In this document: one piece after another, positions 18,212-26,226 of the stretch
Numbering within the stretch: the stretch's first letter is position 1
Layout: each line of letters starts with the position of its first letter
NCBI GenBank assembly: GCA_964539825.1
Contig: CAZIKF010000006.1
Location: 62,001 to 126,000, forward strand
Origin: CAZIKF01 sp964539825
Lineage (GTDB): Bacteria > Muiribacteriota > UBA6191
Direction: 5' to 3'
Length of the DNA stretch: 64,000 nucleotides
Made by a program: the position numbers and the translations under genes
The notes under the pieces: model-generated
Seen by the model: the letters and a program-made list of their open reading frames with translations, nothing else
Databases searched by the model: none
What the model was told of the DNA's origin: nothing

Positions 18212-19104
18212 ACGAAGCTGAAGCCAGGAGAGTTCATGCCTTGAAGCGATTCGCCGTAGCCTTGACCCTATTTGTAATTGTAGGGCGGGAGTTTCTGGGC
18301 CTGGAAGGTTCCTGGCTTCAAGCTGTGGTTTCAGTAGGAACAGGTCTGGCCGTCGTCTGCCTGATGGAAACAGCAGCGGCCTTTTTCCAAAATCGAAAAA
18401 ATACCCTACTAAGGTCTAAAAAGGATGCCTTCTTTCTTCTGCTTCCGGCTTATATCGCCCCCACATCCATATCTTTCCTTCTGTATTCCGGTGATGCGCT
18501 TGCACCCTTTGCCCTCGGCGCCGGTTCGGCGATGTGCTCCAAGTATATTTTCAGAGCACCATTCTATGGACGCTACCGCCATGTGCTCAATCCAGCGTGC
18601 CTGGGAATTTGTGTAGCTCTGTACCTGTTGCCTAATACCGGGGTAGCCCCGCCCTACCAGTACATCGAGAATCTTGGAAGCCCTGGAGAGGTTATTCTCA
18701 TCCTGTTCATACTCTATGCCGGGTTTTTCATCAATACCGTGTTCACCGATAGGATTTTTGTCTTTTATGGTTTTGTAGGTGGCTTTTTTCTGCAAGCCCT
18801 CTTTCGCGCTATTCTACAGGACACTTCTTTTCTCGCGAATCTTGTCCCAATGACTGGAACCGCGTTCATTCTATTTGCCTTTTACATGGTCACAGACCCT
18901 GCCACTTCGCCCCTCAAGCGAGGAAACCAGCTCATTTTTGGGTTGGCTAACGCAGCCATGTACGGAATCCTGCAGTACTACAATGTGGTCTATGGATTGT
19001 TTTATGCCTTAACTATAGTCTGTGCCCTGCGCGGACTCTGGTGGTACTGGGTATCCTGGCAGCATGCCAGGGAAAATGAACCCGAGCTGGCAGTAGCCGC
19101 TTAG
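18208..19104 (+). CDS. UnbU-like membrane protein of the NqrB/RnfD family
   Basis: 298 residues with about eight hydrophobic helices. The NqrB/RnfD family motif VTDPATSP lies near the C-terminus and a conserved HVLNPAC region precedes it. I see no SGAT-type covalent-flavin motif, unlike the RnfD-like fusion 12 kb away. It is coupled by a 4 bp overlap to the ASPIC/UnbV protein, the usual UnbV-UnbU partnership. It may provide inner-membrane electron transfer for its partner or for the divergent heme operon, but the molecular function of UnbU is not established. Confidence 0.82.
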   Translation: MNEAEARRVHALKRFAVALTLFVIVGREFLGLEGSWLQAVVSVGTGLAVVCLMETAAAFFQNRKNTLLRSKKDAFFLLLPAYIAPTSISFLLYSGDALAPFALGAGSAMCSKYIFRAPFYGRYRHVLNPACLGICVALYLLPNTGVAPPYQYIENLGSPGEVILILFILYAGFFINTVFTDRIFVFYGFVGGFFLQALFRAILQDTSFLANLVPMTGTAFILFAFYMVTDPATSPLKRGNQLIFGLANAAMYGILQYYNVVYGLFYALTIVCALRGLWWYWVSWQHARENEPELAVAA

Positions 19105-19302
19105 CTCTGCTCAGTTAAGAAAAGCGCTTCGCAGGAATCCCAATATTTCAGGTCAGCGCAAAGACCTCTCAGCCGAATCAATAAAATCTGATCGCTCTCT
19201 TTTTCTGGTCAATCTGTCATGCAATGTAGAACTGTCAACCTTATAAGAGAACTATTTAATCTATAATGTACTATTAATCTATATTTACATCTTTATTTTG
19301 TT

Positions 19303-19318
19303 TGGCACAGTTATTGCT
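19303..19318 (+). promoter_or_regulatory. Sigma-54-type promoter for the porin-cytochrome genes
   Basis: TGGCAC-N5-TTGCT matches the RpoN -24/-12 consensus, with GG at 19304-19305 and GC at 19316-19317. Transcription would start near 19329, 56 bp before the porin GTG. The enhancer-binding activator is not identified. The rest of the 280 bp gap (19105-19384) is AT-rich with a TATAAT at 19262 but no matching -35. Confidence 0.65.
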
Positions 19319-19384
19319 CGTTAGTTCGCCGTACACTAAAGCACCGTAAACGCAGCATTAGTAATCAGATGAAAGAGGAGTTCC

Positions 19385-20827
19385 GTGTACCGAATCAAGA
19401 TCGGATTCTTTAGACTCAAGCCCGTTTTATTCGGCGTTATTCTACTTTTCCAGCTAGCAGTCGGCGAATCGGATGCAGCTGAACAGAAGGTCGGATCCGA
19501 TACCATTTCCTACGAAGGGTACACCAGGTTTCAGTTTCGTTCGCGATGGGGTGGAGGCGATAAAGATCGAGATCTTTACCAGAGCTTGTTCCTTGACATC
19601 AAGCCTGAAGATCAGCAAGAGCCGGACTGGAATTTCACAGCCCTGGGTCACCTCTCAAAGGACCTGGATGTTGGACAGGGATTTTCCGAATTTCACGACG
19701 TTTACAATAGTTACCGTGATAGTACCGATACACGACTTTACTTCGGTTACCTCGATATCAACAATCTTGGCTTTGTTAACAAAGATTCCCGCGTAAAACG
19801 AATTCGATTGGGTAGACAGGATCTACTCGGAACCGGTCAGTTATTGCAGTTCGACGGAATTAGGCTTGATTCCAGGATCTTCAAGGAAGAGAGCCGTAGA
19901 ATTCAGCTATCCGTATATGGCGGTGATCCCGTTGACTATTACAATTCTGATGCGAGTGATTCCCTCTTCGGTGTGATTCTCCAGTCAAGACCAAAAGATA
20001 AACTCAGGCTTCGCTTGGACTGGGTTGAAGTGGAAGACAAACACAATCGGGCAAATAATTTCTGGCCCGGAGTTCAGGTGGACAACAAAGATGACTTTCT
20101 TGCCTTCAGCACCTGGTATTCGGGTTGGAAGAACTTCAAGTTACATAGCAGATACACCCTGCTTGAATCAGATGTGAAAAAGCTGCATCTTCGAGGATCC
20201 TACTCCCGCCCTGATCGTGACCTGATTGCCAGCGTGAGCTACTCCCAGCTCAACAATTCAATCCTTCAGTACTCCAATGATTTTGATCCATTTTTCACCA
20301 CACTCTCGGCCTTGAGACCCTATCACCATACGCAGGTCAATCTTTGGAAAGGACTGAGTGAGAATCGCTCCATCGATGCTGGGGTATCGCTGCGCCTGCT
20401 AAGGGATAGTTCAGATGACAGTTTATACAATCATGACTTCAAGACTTTTTATCTGAGCCACAATACCACCGGTTTGCGGGACGGCAAAGTAGACCTGACC
20501 CTGACTATGAATTATTGGTCGGCCAGTGGACGAAATGACATGATCACCTATGGCGGACAGGTTGACTATCACGATAACGGTGACTGGAAGTACAGCGGCG
20601 GGATCTACTATGACCTGTATAAATACAACGACATCGTGGCGGTTAGCAACAGTACAGTTGGAGCAAACTTTAACACCGTGGCGGAAAAAGAAGATATCTA
20701 CACCTACTTTGTAGAGGCAAAATGGAAACGCAGTGCTCATCGACACCTTAGCTTCAAGTTTGAGTATGAAGCTGGTCAGTTTAGTAGCTACAAAACAGTG
20801 AGGGTTGGCTACACATATAGATTCTAG
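19385..20827 (+). CDS. Outer-membrane beta-barrel porin of a porin-cytochrome cluster
   Basis: 480 residues. A GTG start with AGAGGAG upstream precedes a signal peptide ending near ESDAAE. The mature chain alternates polar and hydrophobic residues throughout, is rich in Tyr/Asp/Arg, and ends in GYTYRF; a C-terminal Phe is the usual outer-membrane insertion signal. The two genes immediately downstream encode a 13-heme periplasmic cytochrome and an 8-heme lipoprotein. By that order it is the probable sheath of a trans-outer-membrane electron conduit, like MtrB or OmbB in role. No sequence relation to either is claimed. Confidence 0.82.
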   Translation: MYRIKIGFFRLKPVLFGVILLFQLAVGESDAAEQKVGSDTISYEGYTRFQFRSRWGGGDKDRDLYQSLFLDIKPEDQQEPDWNFTALGHLSKDLDVGQGFSEFHDVYNSYRDSTDTRLYFGYLDINNLGFVNKDSRVKRIRLGRQDLLGTGQLLQFDGIRLDSRIFKEESRRIQLSVYGGDPVDYYNSDASDSLFGVILQSRPKDKLRLRLDWVEVEDKHNRANNFWPGVQVDNKDDFLAFSTWYSGWKNFKLHSRYTLLESDVKKLHLRGSYSRPDRDLIASVSYSQLNNSILQYSNDFDPFFTTLSALRPYHHTQVNLWKGLSENRSIDAGVSLRLLRDSSDDSLYNHDFKTFYLSHNTTGLRDGKVDLTLTMNYWSASGRNDMITYGGQVDYHDNGDWKYSGGIYYDLYKYNDIVAVSNSTVGANFNTVAEKEDIYTYFVEAKWKRSAHRHLSFKFEYEAGQFSSYKTVRVGYTYRF

Positions 20828-20835
20828 GAAAAATA

Positions 20836-21807
20836 ATGCCTAATACATTGCTTTTCATATTACTGGTTTTGATAATGCCGGCTTCAGGGTGGGCTGAAGA
20901 AGCCAGGCTTGACTTCAACCACAAAAAACACCTCGCATTCAATATTGGGTGCGGTGAATGCCACACAAATTTTGTTAAGGGAATGAAGGCTGGAATGCCT
21001 TCTAAATCCACTTGTTTTAAGTGTCACAAGAATAGTGAACCTCTCAAGAAACTTCTCAGGGGATACTTCTCTAAAGACGGTCAATTCATCGAGAGTGAGA
21101 GAAAATCTAAGCAAAGCATTCTTGTACCGCACAAGAAGCATACATTTGCCGGGGTCTCCTGCACAGTCTGTCACCAGGGCATCAAAGAGAACACGAGTAT
21201 CTTCCAACTAAAGAGGGCGGAGCATAGCACCTGCTATAGATGCCATGAAGCCAAGAAAAATGACTGCGCCATGTGTCACCAGGGCGGCACTGGCGGCAAG
21301 CTGATGCCGGAGAACCATAAGAAAAATTGGAAGAAATTCCATGGACAGGCCGCCAGCGACGGCGGTCACGATCTCTCAAAAAATGAGTGTATGAAGTGCC
21401 ATACCAAGAACAGCTGCACTCAATGTCATCAACAGGAAGCCCCGCGAAATCACACCAATTTTTGGCGGCAGACCGGGCATGGCAAGCACATGAAGGTGGA
21501 CCGAGTACAGTGTATGACCTGTCACCAAACCAACTCTTGCAATAAATGTCATCAGGAGACGCGGCCACGCTCTCACCGGGGCAACTGGGGCAGCCGAACC
21601 AACCGGCACTGCATTAGTTGTCACCTGCAGGATGACCAGTCTTCCTGTACCACTTGCCATCGCGCAATGCCAAGCCATCTGAATGCTACACCTATTCCAG
21701 GTAACCCTGCACATGTCACCGCGTCAAGTAGCGACTGCCGCACCTGTCACGTGCCGTTTAAGACTCATATCGATAACGGAGATGATTGTCGTTTTTGTCA
21801 TAAATAA
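20836..21807 (+). CDS. 13-heme periplasmic c-type cytochrome
   Basis: 323 residues with a signal peptide (cleavage near ASGWA). I count thirteen CXXCH motifs from CGECH to CRFCH, closely spaced and lysine-rich between, as in cytochrome-c7/MtrA-like heme wires. It starts 8 bp after the porin stop and ends just before the lipoprotein cytochrome. Expected role: the heme wire inside or beneath the porin. The position corresponds to OmaB or MtrA of known conduits (analogy). Confidence 0.9.
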   Translation: MPNTLLFILLVLIMPASGWAEEARLDFNHKKHLAFNIGCGECHTNFVKGMKAGMPSKSTCFKCHKNSEPLKKLLRGYFSKDGQFIESERKSKQSILVPHKKHTFAGVSCTVCHQGIKENTSIFQLKRAEHSTCYRCHEAKKNDCAMCHQGGTGGKLMPENHKKNWKKFHGQAASDGGHDLSKNECMKCHTKNSCTQCHQQEAPRNHTNFWRQTGHGKHMKVDRVQCMTCHQTNSCNKCHQETRPRSHRGNWGSRTNRHCISCHLQDDQSSCTTCHRAMPSHLNATPIPGNPAHVTASSSDCRTCHVPFKTHIDNGDDCRFCHK

Positions 21808-21828
21808 ATTTTGTTCCGGAGGATGATC

Positions 21829-24057
21829 ATGAATAACAAAAATATTAAGATCCAGAATGAGTACAAGGGTTGGTTCCGTGCAGGAATTCTTCTTCTTGCC
21901 GGCCTCGGTGGATTACTCTTTCTACCGGGATGCGGAGGTGGGGGCGGAAGTGATGTTGCCGTCACTGCCGCGGGGGTTCTATCAGGGAAGGTAACCTCTA
22001 TGGCAGGCTTTGATACCCGTAGTAATGGGGTACTGCTGCCCGTCGCAAATGCAACCATCTATCTGATTCCGGCAGATAAGGTACTTACCACGAATCTAAC
22101 AGCAGCCGGGGTTTTGGATGGGAGTAGCGAGGATTTTGACGAACCCCTGGAAGACGCTGTCAGGGCCAATGCCACCGCAGCGGAAAAGTTCCCCTCCACG
22201 GTTACCGCTGATGACGGCTCCTATTCCATTTCCAATTTACCTACCAGTAAATTCTTTGTCTATGTTGATCCTCCCGCTCCATTTCTTCCTGGTGGTGATG
22301 CCTGTCGTATTTCACGAGACTTACCGGGCACCCTTGATATCGGTGTTTCTGGAATGCCGCCTACCACAGCGACTTACACTGGTTCAGCACGATGTGTTGG
22401 CTGCCATAGAAGTACCCATGCCGGACACAAGTACACGGCCCATAAGCTCGGGATTTCCGTACCCAATAGTCCCGATACGACCTGGAGATCACAGCAGAAC
22501 TTTCCAGACTTCGACCTGGGTCTAGCAGCCTTTCTCTCGGCTGCGGTTTATAACCCGGCGACAGCTACCATTTTGTCCTTTGGAGATTATGATGGTTCCA
22601 AGGGATTTGATGACTTTGACGTATACCTCAAGCCGACTGGTGCTGGAGGTGCCCCTCCGGCACAAGTAGCGGTAGAGAAAGGAGAATTACATCTCTGGAA
22701 AAACACAACAACCAATGAATACACGATCACAATCGTAAACACAGCCGACCCAACGGACCCAAATTCCCCCGCGCATTTACCGGTAGGTTTAACCTATGGC
22801 GGTACAGTTTACAAGCAGCGTTATCTTGTGAAAGTGAATAACCTGGACGCCGCCAGGACTGGAGTGTACCCCCTTCTACAGTTCCAGTCTTATCCTGGTA
22901 TCTCTGATGGGACAGACTCGAACTATGATCGGGGTAGGGCAACCTATCGTGACTATCACCTTGATTGGTACTATGACGGAAATACGAATCTCATAAAGGC
23001 ACCTTCAGCCTCGAAAAACTTCGGCGGTACCTGCGCCGGCTGCCATATGCCCGGTATGAAAAATCTTGGTCCCAACGCGGCTGGAGAAGCTATTGTAAAA
23101 GGGATTGAAGATGACGGCTCCATTCAGCGCTTTCCGAATCCTGGTGTAGCCCAGGGCTGGGGAACCTATGACTGGGATGGAAACGGATTTAAGGAAGAGT
23201 CCAATGTAGGCTGTGAGAGCTGTCACGGCGCTGGTTCAGCCCATGTAGGCGGCGATCACCTGGGAAGAGATATCGTCTCGCCTGGAAGATTGACGCCCTC
23301 CAGGGAAACCATGATCTGCGGTTCCTGCCATGACCGGGGTACCGGTAAGGGTAATGCTGGCCACGCCAGCGATGTTCTCTATGCCAAGTCCTCGGTGAGC
23401 CCAACCGATCCGCTTAGTGATATGATGTTTGTGCCTGGACTTAGCCGGGCGGAAGTGGTGACCAACTACATGACACGCAAGGGTCCCAGTATCAGTCACT
23501 TCCATGCCGATGAAACTCATTCGGTGAAACATCACCAACAGTATTCGGATTTGCTCAAGTCGAAACACTACCGAAATGACCGACAACTGGTCACCTGTTC
23601 TGACTGTCATGATCTTCATGCTAAAAAGTCCCTGGCAGGTGCGGCTGAGAATCCACACAACCTCACGGAGAGCGCAAGCTCACTGGACGACCCACTTTGC
23701 GCGAAGTGTCATGCTATTGATAAGGTTGCCCACATGTTGGCCAGAACTGGTGCCACCCATGCGGGGACTCAAACCAATTGTATCGCTTGCCATATGCCCA
23801 GAACAGCTAAAACAGGTGCTGGTGTACCCGGACTATCCTTTGAAGGCGCCGGGGCTAAGGATGCAACGAACGCTTACTGGAACAATGACATCAGCTCCCA
23901 TGTCTATGATTTTATACCTAAATCAGCGGTTGGGGTGACCGGAGTCAATCCAGGAAGCGCTATGCCGGCAGCCTATACCAATGCCTGTGGAACTTGCCAT
24001 GATCCGAGTCCTCTTAAGGCTCAGATACCAGTTCCTTCCCAACAGCAGGTTCAATAG
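21829..24057 (+). CDS. 8-heme outer-membrane lipoprotein cytochrome
   Basis: 742 residues from the ATG at 21829, six bases after a GGAGG site; an in-frame ATG touching that site at 21823 is less likely. The signal peptide ends in a lipobox, LPGC, followed by a glycine-rich linker. Residues ~45-130 look like a carboxypeptidase-regulatory-type beta-sandwich (GKVTSM, DDGSYSISNL). Eight CXXCH motifs follow: CVGCH, CAGCH, CESCH, CGSCH, CSDCH, CAKCH, CIACH and CGTCH. Last in the porin-cytochrome set, it is probably the surface-exposed cytochrome that passes electrons to an outside acceptor, or takes them from a donor. Confidence 0.88.
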   Translation: MNNKNIKIQNEYKGWFRAGILLLAGLGGLLFLPGCGGGGGSDVAVTAAGVLSGKVTSMAGFDTRSNGVLLPVANATIYLIPADKVLTTNLTAAGVLDGSSEDFDEPLEDAVRANATAAEKFPSTVTADDGSYSISNLPTSKFFVYVDPPAPFLPGGDACRISRDLPGTLDIGVSGMPPTTATYTGSARCVGCHRSTHAGHKYTAHKLGISVPNSPDTTWRSQQNFPDFDLGLAAFLSAAVYNPATATILSFGDYDGSKGFDDFDVYLKPTGAGGAPPAQVAVEKGELHLWKNTTTNEYTITIVNTADPTDPNSPAHLPVGLTYGGTVYKQRYLVKVNNLDAARTGVYPLLQFQSYPGISDGTDSNYDRGRATYRDYHLDWYYDGNTNLIKAPSASKNFGGTCAGCHMPGMKNLGPNAAGEAIVKGIEDDGSIQRFPNPGVAQGWGTYDWDGNGFKEESNVGCESCHGAGSAHVGGDHLGRDIVSPGRLTPSRETMICGSCHDRGTGKGNAGHASDVLYAKSSVSPTDPLSDMMFVPGLSRAEVVTNYMTRKGPSISHFHADETHSVKHHQQYSDLLKSKHYRNDRQLVTCSDCHDLHAKKSLAGAAENPHNLTESASSLDDPLCAKCHAIDKVAHMLARTGATHAGTQTNCIACHMPRTAKTGAGVPGLSFEGAGAKDATNAYWNNDISSHVYDFIPKSAVGVTGVNPGSAMPAAYTNACGTCHDPSPLKAQIPVPSQQQVQ

Positions 24058-24077
24058 AGTCACGGCATACTTTTTTA

Positions 24078-24108
24078 TGAAGCCCTCAGAACTTCTCTGA
24101 GGGCTTCA
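24078..24108. other. 13-bp perfect hairpin between convergent genes
   Basis: The arms TGAAGCCCTCAGA and TCTGAGGGCTTCA pair perfectly around a 5-nt loop. It lies between the cytochrome lipoprotein stop and the end of the convergent transporter gene, overlapping the last codons of the latter. Neither strand has a U-tract after the stem, so it is either an atypical terminator or an RNA-stabilising hairpin. Confidence 0.5.
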
Positions 24109-25318
24109 CATGAAAGTACTTCAGCGGGATTCTCTGGTACAAGATCAACAGAGTGGAGAAAACCCCGAAAAGAATAAAGCACTGAACAATAATCGCCATA
24201 TCAAGAGAAGTGTTTTTACCAGCCAATCCAACGATAGGTGCTCCCAGGGCAAATACCAGTCTCCCCATCAGACCTGCGATAGAGAGTACGGTAGCGCGCT
24301 TGTCCCTGAAGGTGTAGGACAAGATCCACTGGTTTAGAACTGGTGCCATGAATCCCCTGTTGGTCTGCTGTCCCAGGATAAAGAGAAAACTCCAGGGGGC
24401 TTTGATGAGTACTAGCAAGGGAAGGCAAAGGAGTTGTAGAGCCATCATCAGTGTAATTGTTTTGGCGCGGCCCAACCTCGCCGCGATTCCAGCCGCCCTG
24501 CGGCTAATGAAGGCTGCATAAAGATTGAATAGCGCAAATACCATCCCAAAGGCCCAGATGGGCAGACCGCAAGCCTGCATGTAGGGTTGATACAGCCACA
24601 ACATCCAGGTAGCGCTTCCCGAAATGATGGCGAAAAAGAGTAAAAACCAGCGAACCAGTCGGTGTTTGAGAACAAATTTCTTGGAATCACTAACCAGGGT
24701 CCAATAGCGGGAGGCCAGGGAACCCACCTCCCCTTCCACCATATGAACTTCTCTAAAGCGTGTCGCGAGGAAAGTCCCTAGCAGTGGACCCAGAATACTC
24801 ATAGCCATGGCAAGTCTCAGGGAATAACTGCCTACGAGTCCCCCTACCAGGGCGCAAATCGCGAAGGATATTAGCTGGTGGGAAGTGGCCAACCCTTCGC
24901 GAGCGGCATATTCACTCTCTCTTCCCAGCTGTTTTAGACTGTCATAGAGTAGGGCCGCCGATGCACCGCTCAAGAGAGACATACCAACCGCAAGCAAAAG
25001 TTCAGCGCTGAGAAACAAAGCAAAGCCGGAACTACAGGCGTAGAGGGTACAGCCGGCCAGATTAAAAAGATTACCAAAAATCAGGCTCTTTCTTTTACCC
25101 ATCAGATCGGCAACCATCCCAGTGGGCACTTCCAGAAGCACAATCGCTATGGCGAAGATTCCCTGCAGGAGGTAGATATCAAAGGTGTTTAGTCCATTCT
25201 TCTCCCAGAAGAGCACAATAATTGGGACCATGAATGGGGTAAAGCAGAGCCTCGTATACCAGGGATAGATCGAGAGATTCCTCTCAAGATAAGATGGGTT
25301 TTGTTTATCAGAAGCCAT
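24086..25318 (-). CDS. MFS transporter
   Basis: 410 residues with about twelve hydrophobic helices. The MFS loop between helices 2 and 3 reads VADLMGKRKSL, close to the family's G-x-x-x-D-R-x-G-R-R. It sits alone and convergent to the cytochrome genes. Substrate cannot be told from sequence; such proteins are often drug or metabolite exporters. The gap to the divergent hexaheme gene (25319-25586) holds a sigma-54-type site reading away from this gene. Confidence 0.8.
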   Translation of the reverse strand: MASDKQNPSYLERNLSIYPWYTRLCFTPFMVPIIVLFWEKNGLNTFDIYLLQGIFAIAIVLLEVPTGMVADLMGKRKSLIFGNLFNLAGCTLYACSSGFALFLSAELLLAVGMSLLSGASAALLYDSLKQLGRESEYAAREGLATSHQLISFAICALVGGLVGSYSLRLAMAMSILGPLLGTFLATRFREVHMVEGEVGSLASRYWTLVSDSKKFVLKHRLVRWFLLFFAIISGSATWMLWLYQPYMQACGLPIWAFGMVFALFNLYAAFISRRAAGIAARLGRAKTITLMMALQLLCLPLLVLIKAPWSFLFILGQQTNRGFMAPVLNQWILSYTFRDKRATVLSIAGLMGRLVFALGAPIVGLAGKNTSLDMAIIVQCFILFGVFSTLLILYQRIPLKYFHVKPSEKF

Positions 25319-25526
25319 TCCTCTAAGCTTCCTTCCTTATGAATTGAACCTTAGAGACAAATTGACATATTGTTTCCTGGCCCCCTGGTAGAGAGTCAGG
25401 AAAGCTGGAAAAAGTCTGAAATCTTTGTCTCATAAATAATCACCCGGTCTGGGTTTCAATCTATAGGAAAAGTGGAAATTAAGAAATCCGGTCATTTTAC
25501 AGGGGACCCGAAGGCCCCACCTTTCA

Positions 25527-25544
25527 TTGGTATGATACTTGCTT
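25527..25544 (+). promoter_or_regulatory. Sigma-54-type promoter for the hexaheme cytochrome
   Basis: TTGG-TATGATAC-TTGCTT has the RpoN GG and GC dinucleotides 12 bp apart, the same spacing as the site before the porin gene. The -24 box is less perfect (TGGTAT against TGGCAC). A transcript would start near 25554, about 30 bp before the cytochrome start. Confidence 0.5.
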
Positions 25545-25586
25545 CATTTCAATTTAGATGATTGTAAAGATGAAAGTTGGTGTACG

Positions 25587-26171
25587 GTGGTCGTAATCAA
25601 GAGATTTCGATTTTGCAGCCTATTCTTAATGGTTCTATTGATCACAGGTACAGTCTTCGCGGGAGCTGGCAAATCTGCTGCGAAGACCAAGTCAAAGGAC
25701 GACCTATATATTGACAATAAATTTTGTATCCAATGTCATAAAGAAGCGGAACAGGGCTATCTAAAGAGCCCCCATTCGGATGTAAAAAACGCCGGGAGTC
25801 CCGCGAATGAACTTGGTTGTCAGTCTTGCCACGGTCCCGGTAAAGAACATGCGAAATCCTTTGGTGCGGTACCTATTCGCCTCTCAAAGAAGTCGGCACT
25901 TAAGCCCGCGGAAAAGGACCAGTCCTGTCTACAGTGTCACAACAAAACAACACTCCTTGCGAAATGGAATTCATCGATTCACAGCAAAAAAGGAGGTACC
26001 TGCATTGACTGCCATAATATTCATAAGGGATTCCCCAAGGGCCTGCGAGAGGCCACAACACCGAAGCTATGCAGCTCCTGCCATACTTCCTTTCAAGACA
26101 AAAAGAAACTGGTCAAGCACACCATGGGTATACCCAAGTGCACCTCTTGCCATAATCCACACGCCAATTAA
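25587..26171 (+). CDS. Small hexaheme periplasmic c-type cytochrome
   Basis: About 194 residues. A signal peptide has a KRFRF n-region, a hydrophobic core and probable cleavage after VFA. Six heme motifs follow: CIQCH, CQSCH, CLQCH, CIDCH, CSSCH and CTSCH. The arrangement resembles the doubled-CXXCH and DmsE-like families. The GTG at 25587 is chosen because it gives a normal signal peptide; the frame is open 48 bp further upstream through a TTG. Probably a soluble shuttle between the inner-membrane system and the porin-cytochrome conduit (inference). Confidence 0.85.
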   Translation: MVVIKRFRFCSLFLMVLLITGTVFAGAGKSAAKTKSKDDLYIDNKFCIQCHKEAEQGYLKSPHSDVKNAGSPANELGCQSCHGPGKEHAKSFGAVPIRLSKKSALKPAEKDQSCLQCHNKTTLLAKWNSSIHSKKGGTCIDCHNIHKGFPKGLREATTPKLCSSCHTSFQDKKKLVKHTMGIPKCTSCHNPHAN

Positions 26172-26226
26172 GTTTTAGAGATTCAAGTCCCATTTGGACA
26201 CTTGCTCGCGCTAAGATGGTCCGGTG

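Noticed and set aside
16283..19104. Enediyne biosynthesis cluster
   Set aside because: UnbV and UnbU are named from such clusters but occur widely without them; no polyketide synthase or enediyne genes are in the window.
3947..19104. A complete Nqr or Rnf complex
   Set aside because: Only RnfD/NqrB-family domains are present. RnfA/E, RnfB, RnfG and NqrA/C/F equivalents are missing.
19262..19267. Sigma-70 promoter for the porin gene (TATAAT)
   Set aside because: No acceptable -35 hexamer lies 16-18 bp upstream, while a near-perfect sigma-54 site is closer to the gene.
24078..24108. Canonical rho-independent terminator
   Set aside because: The stem is strong, but the T-run lies before it on the plus strand and becomes an A-run after it on the minus strand; no U-tract follows on either.
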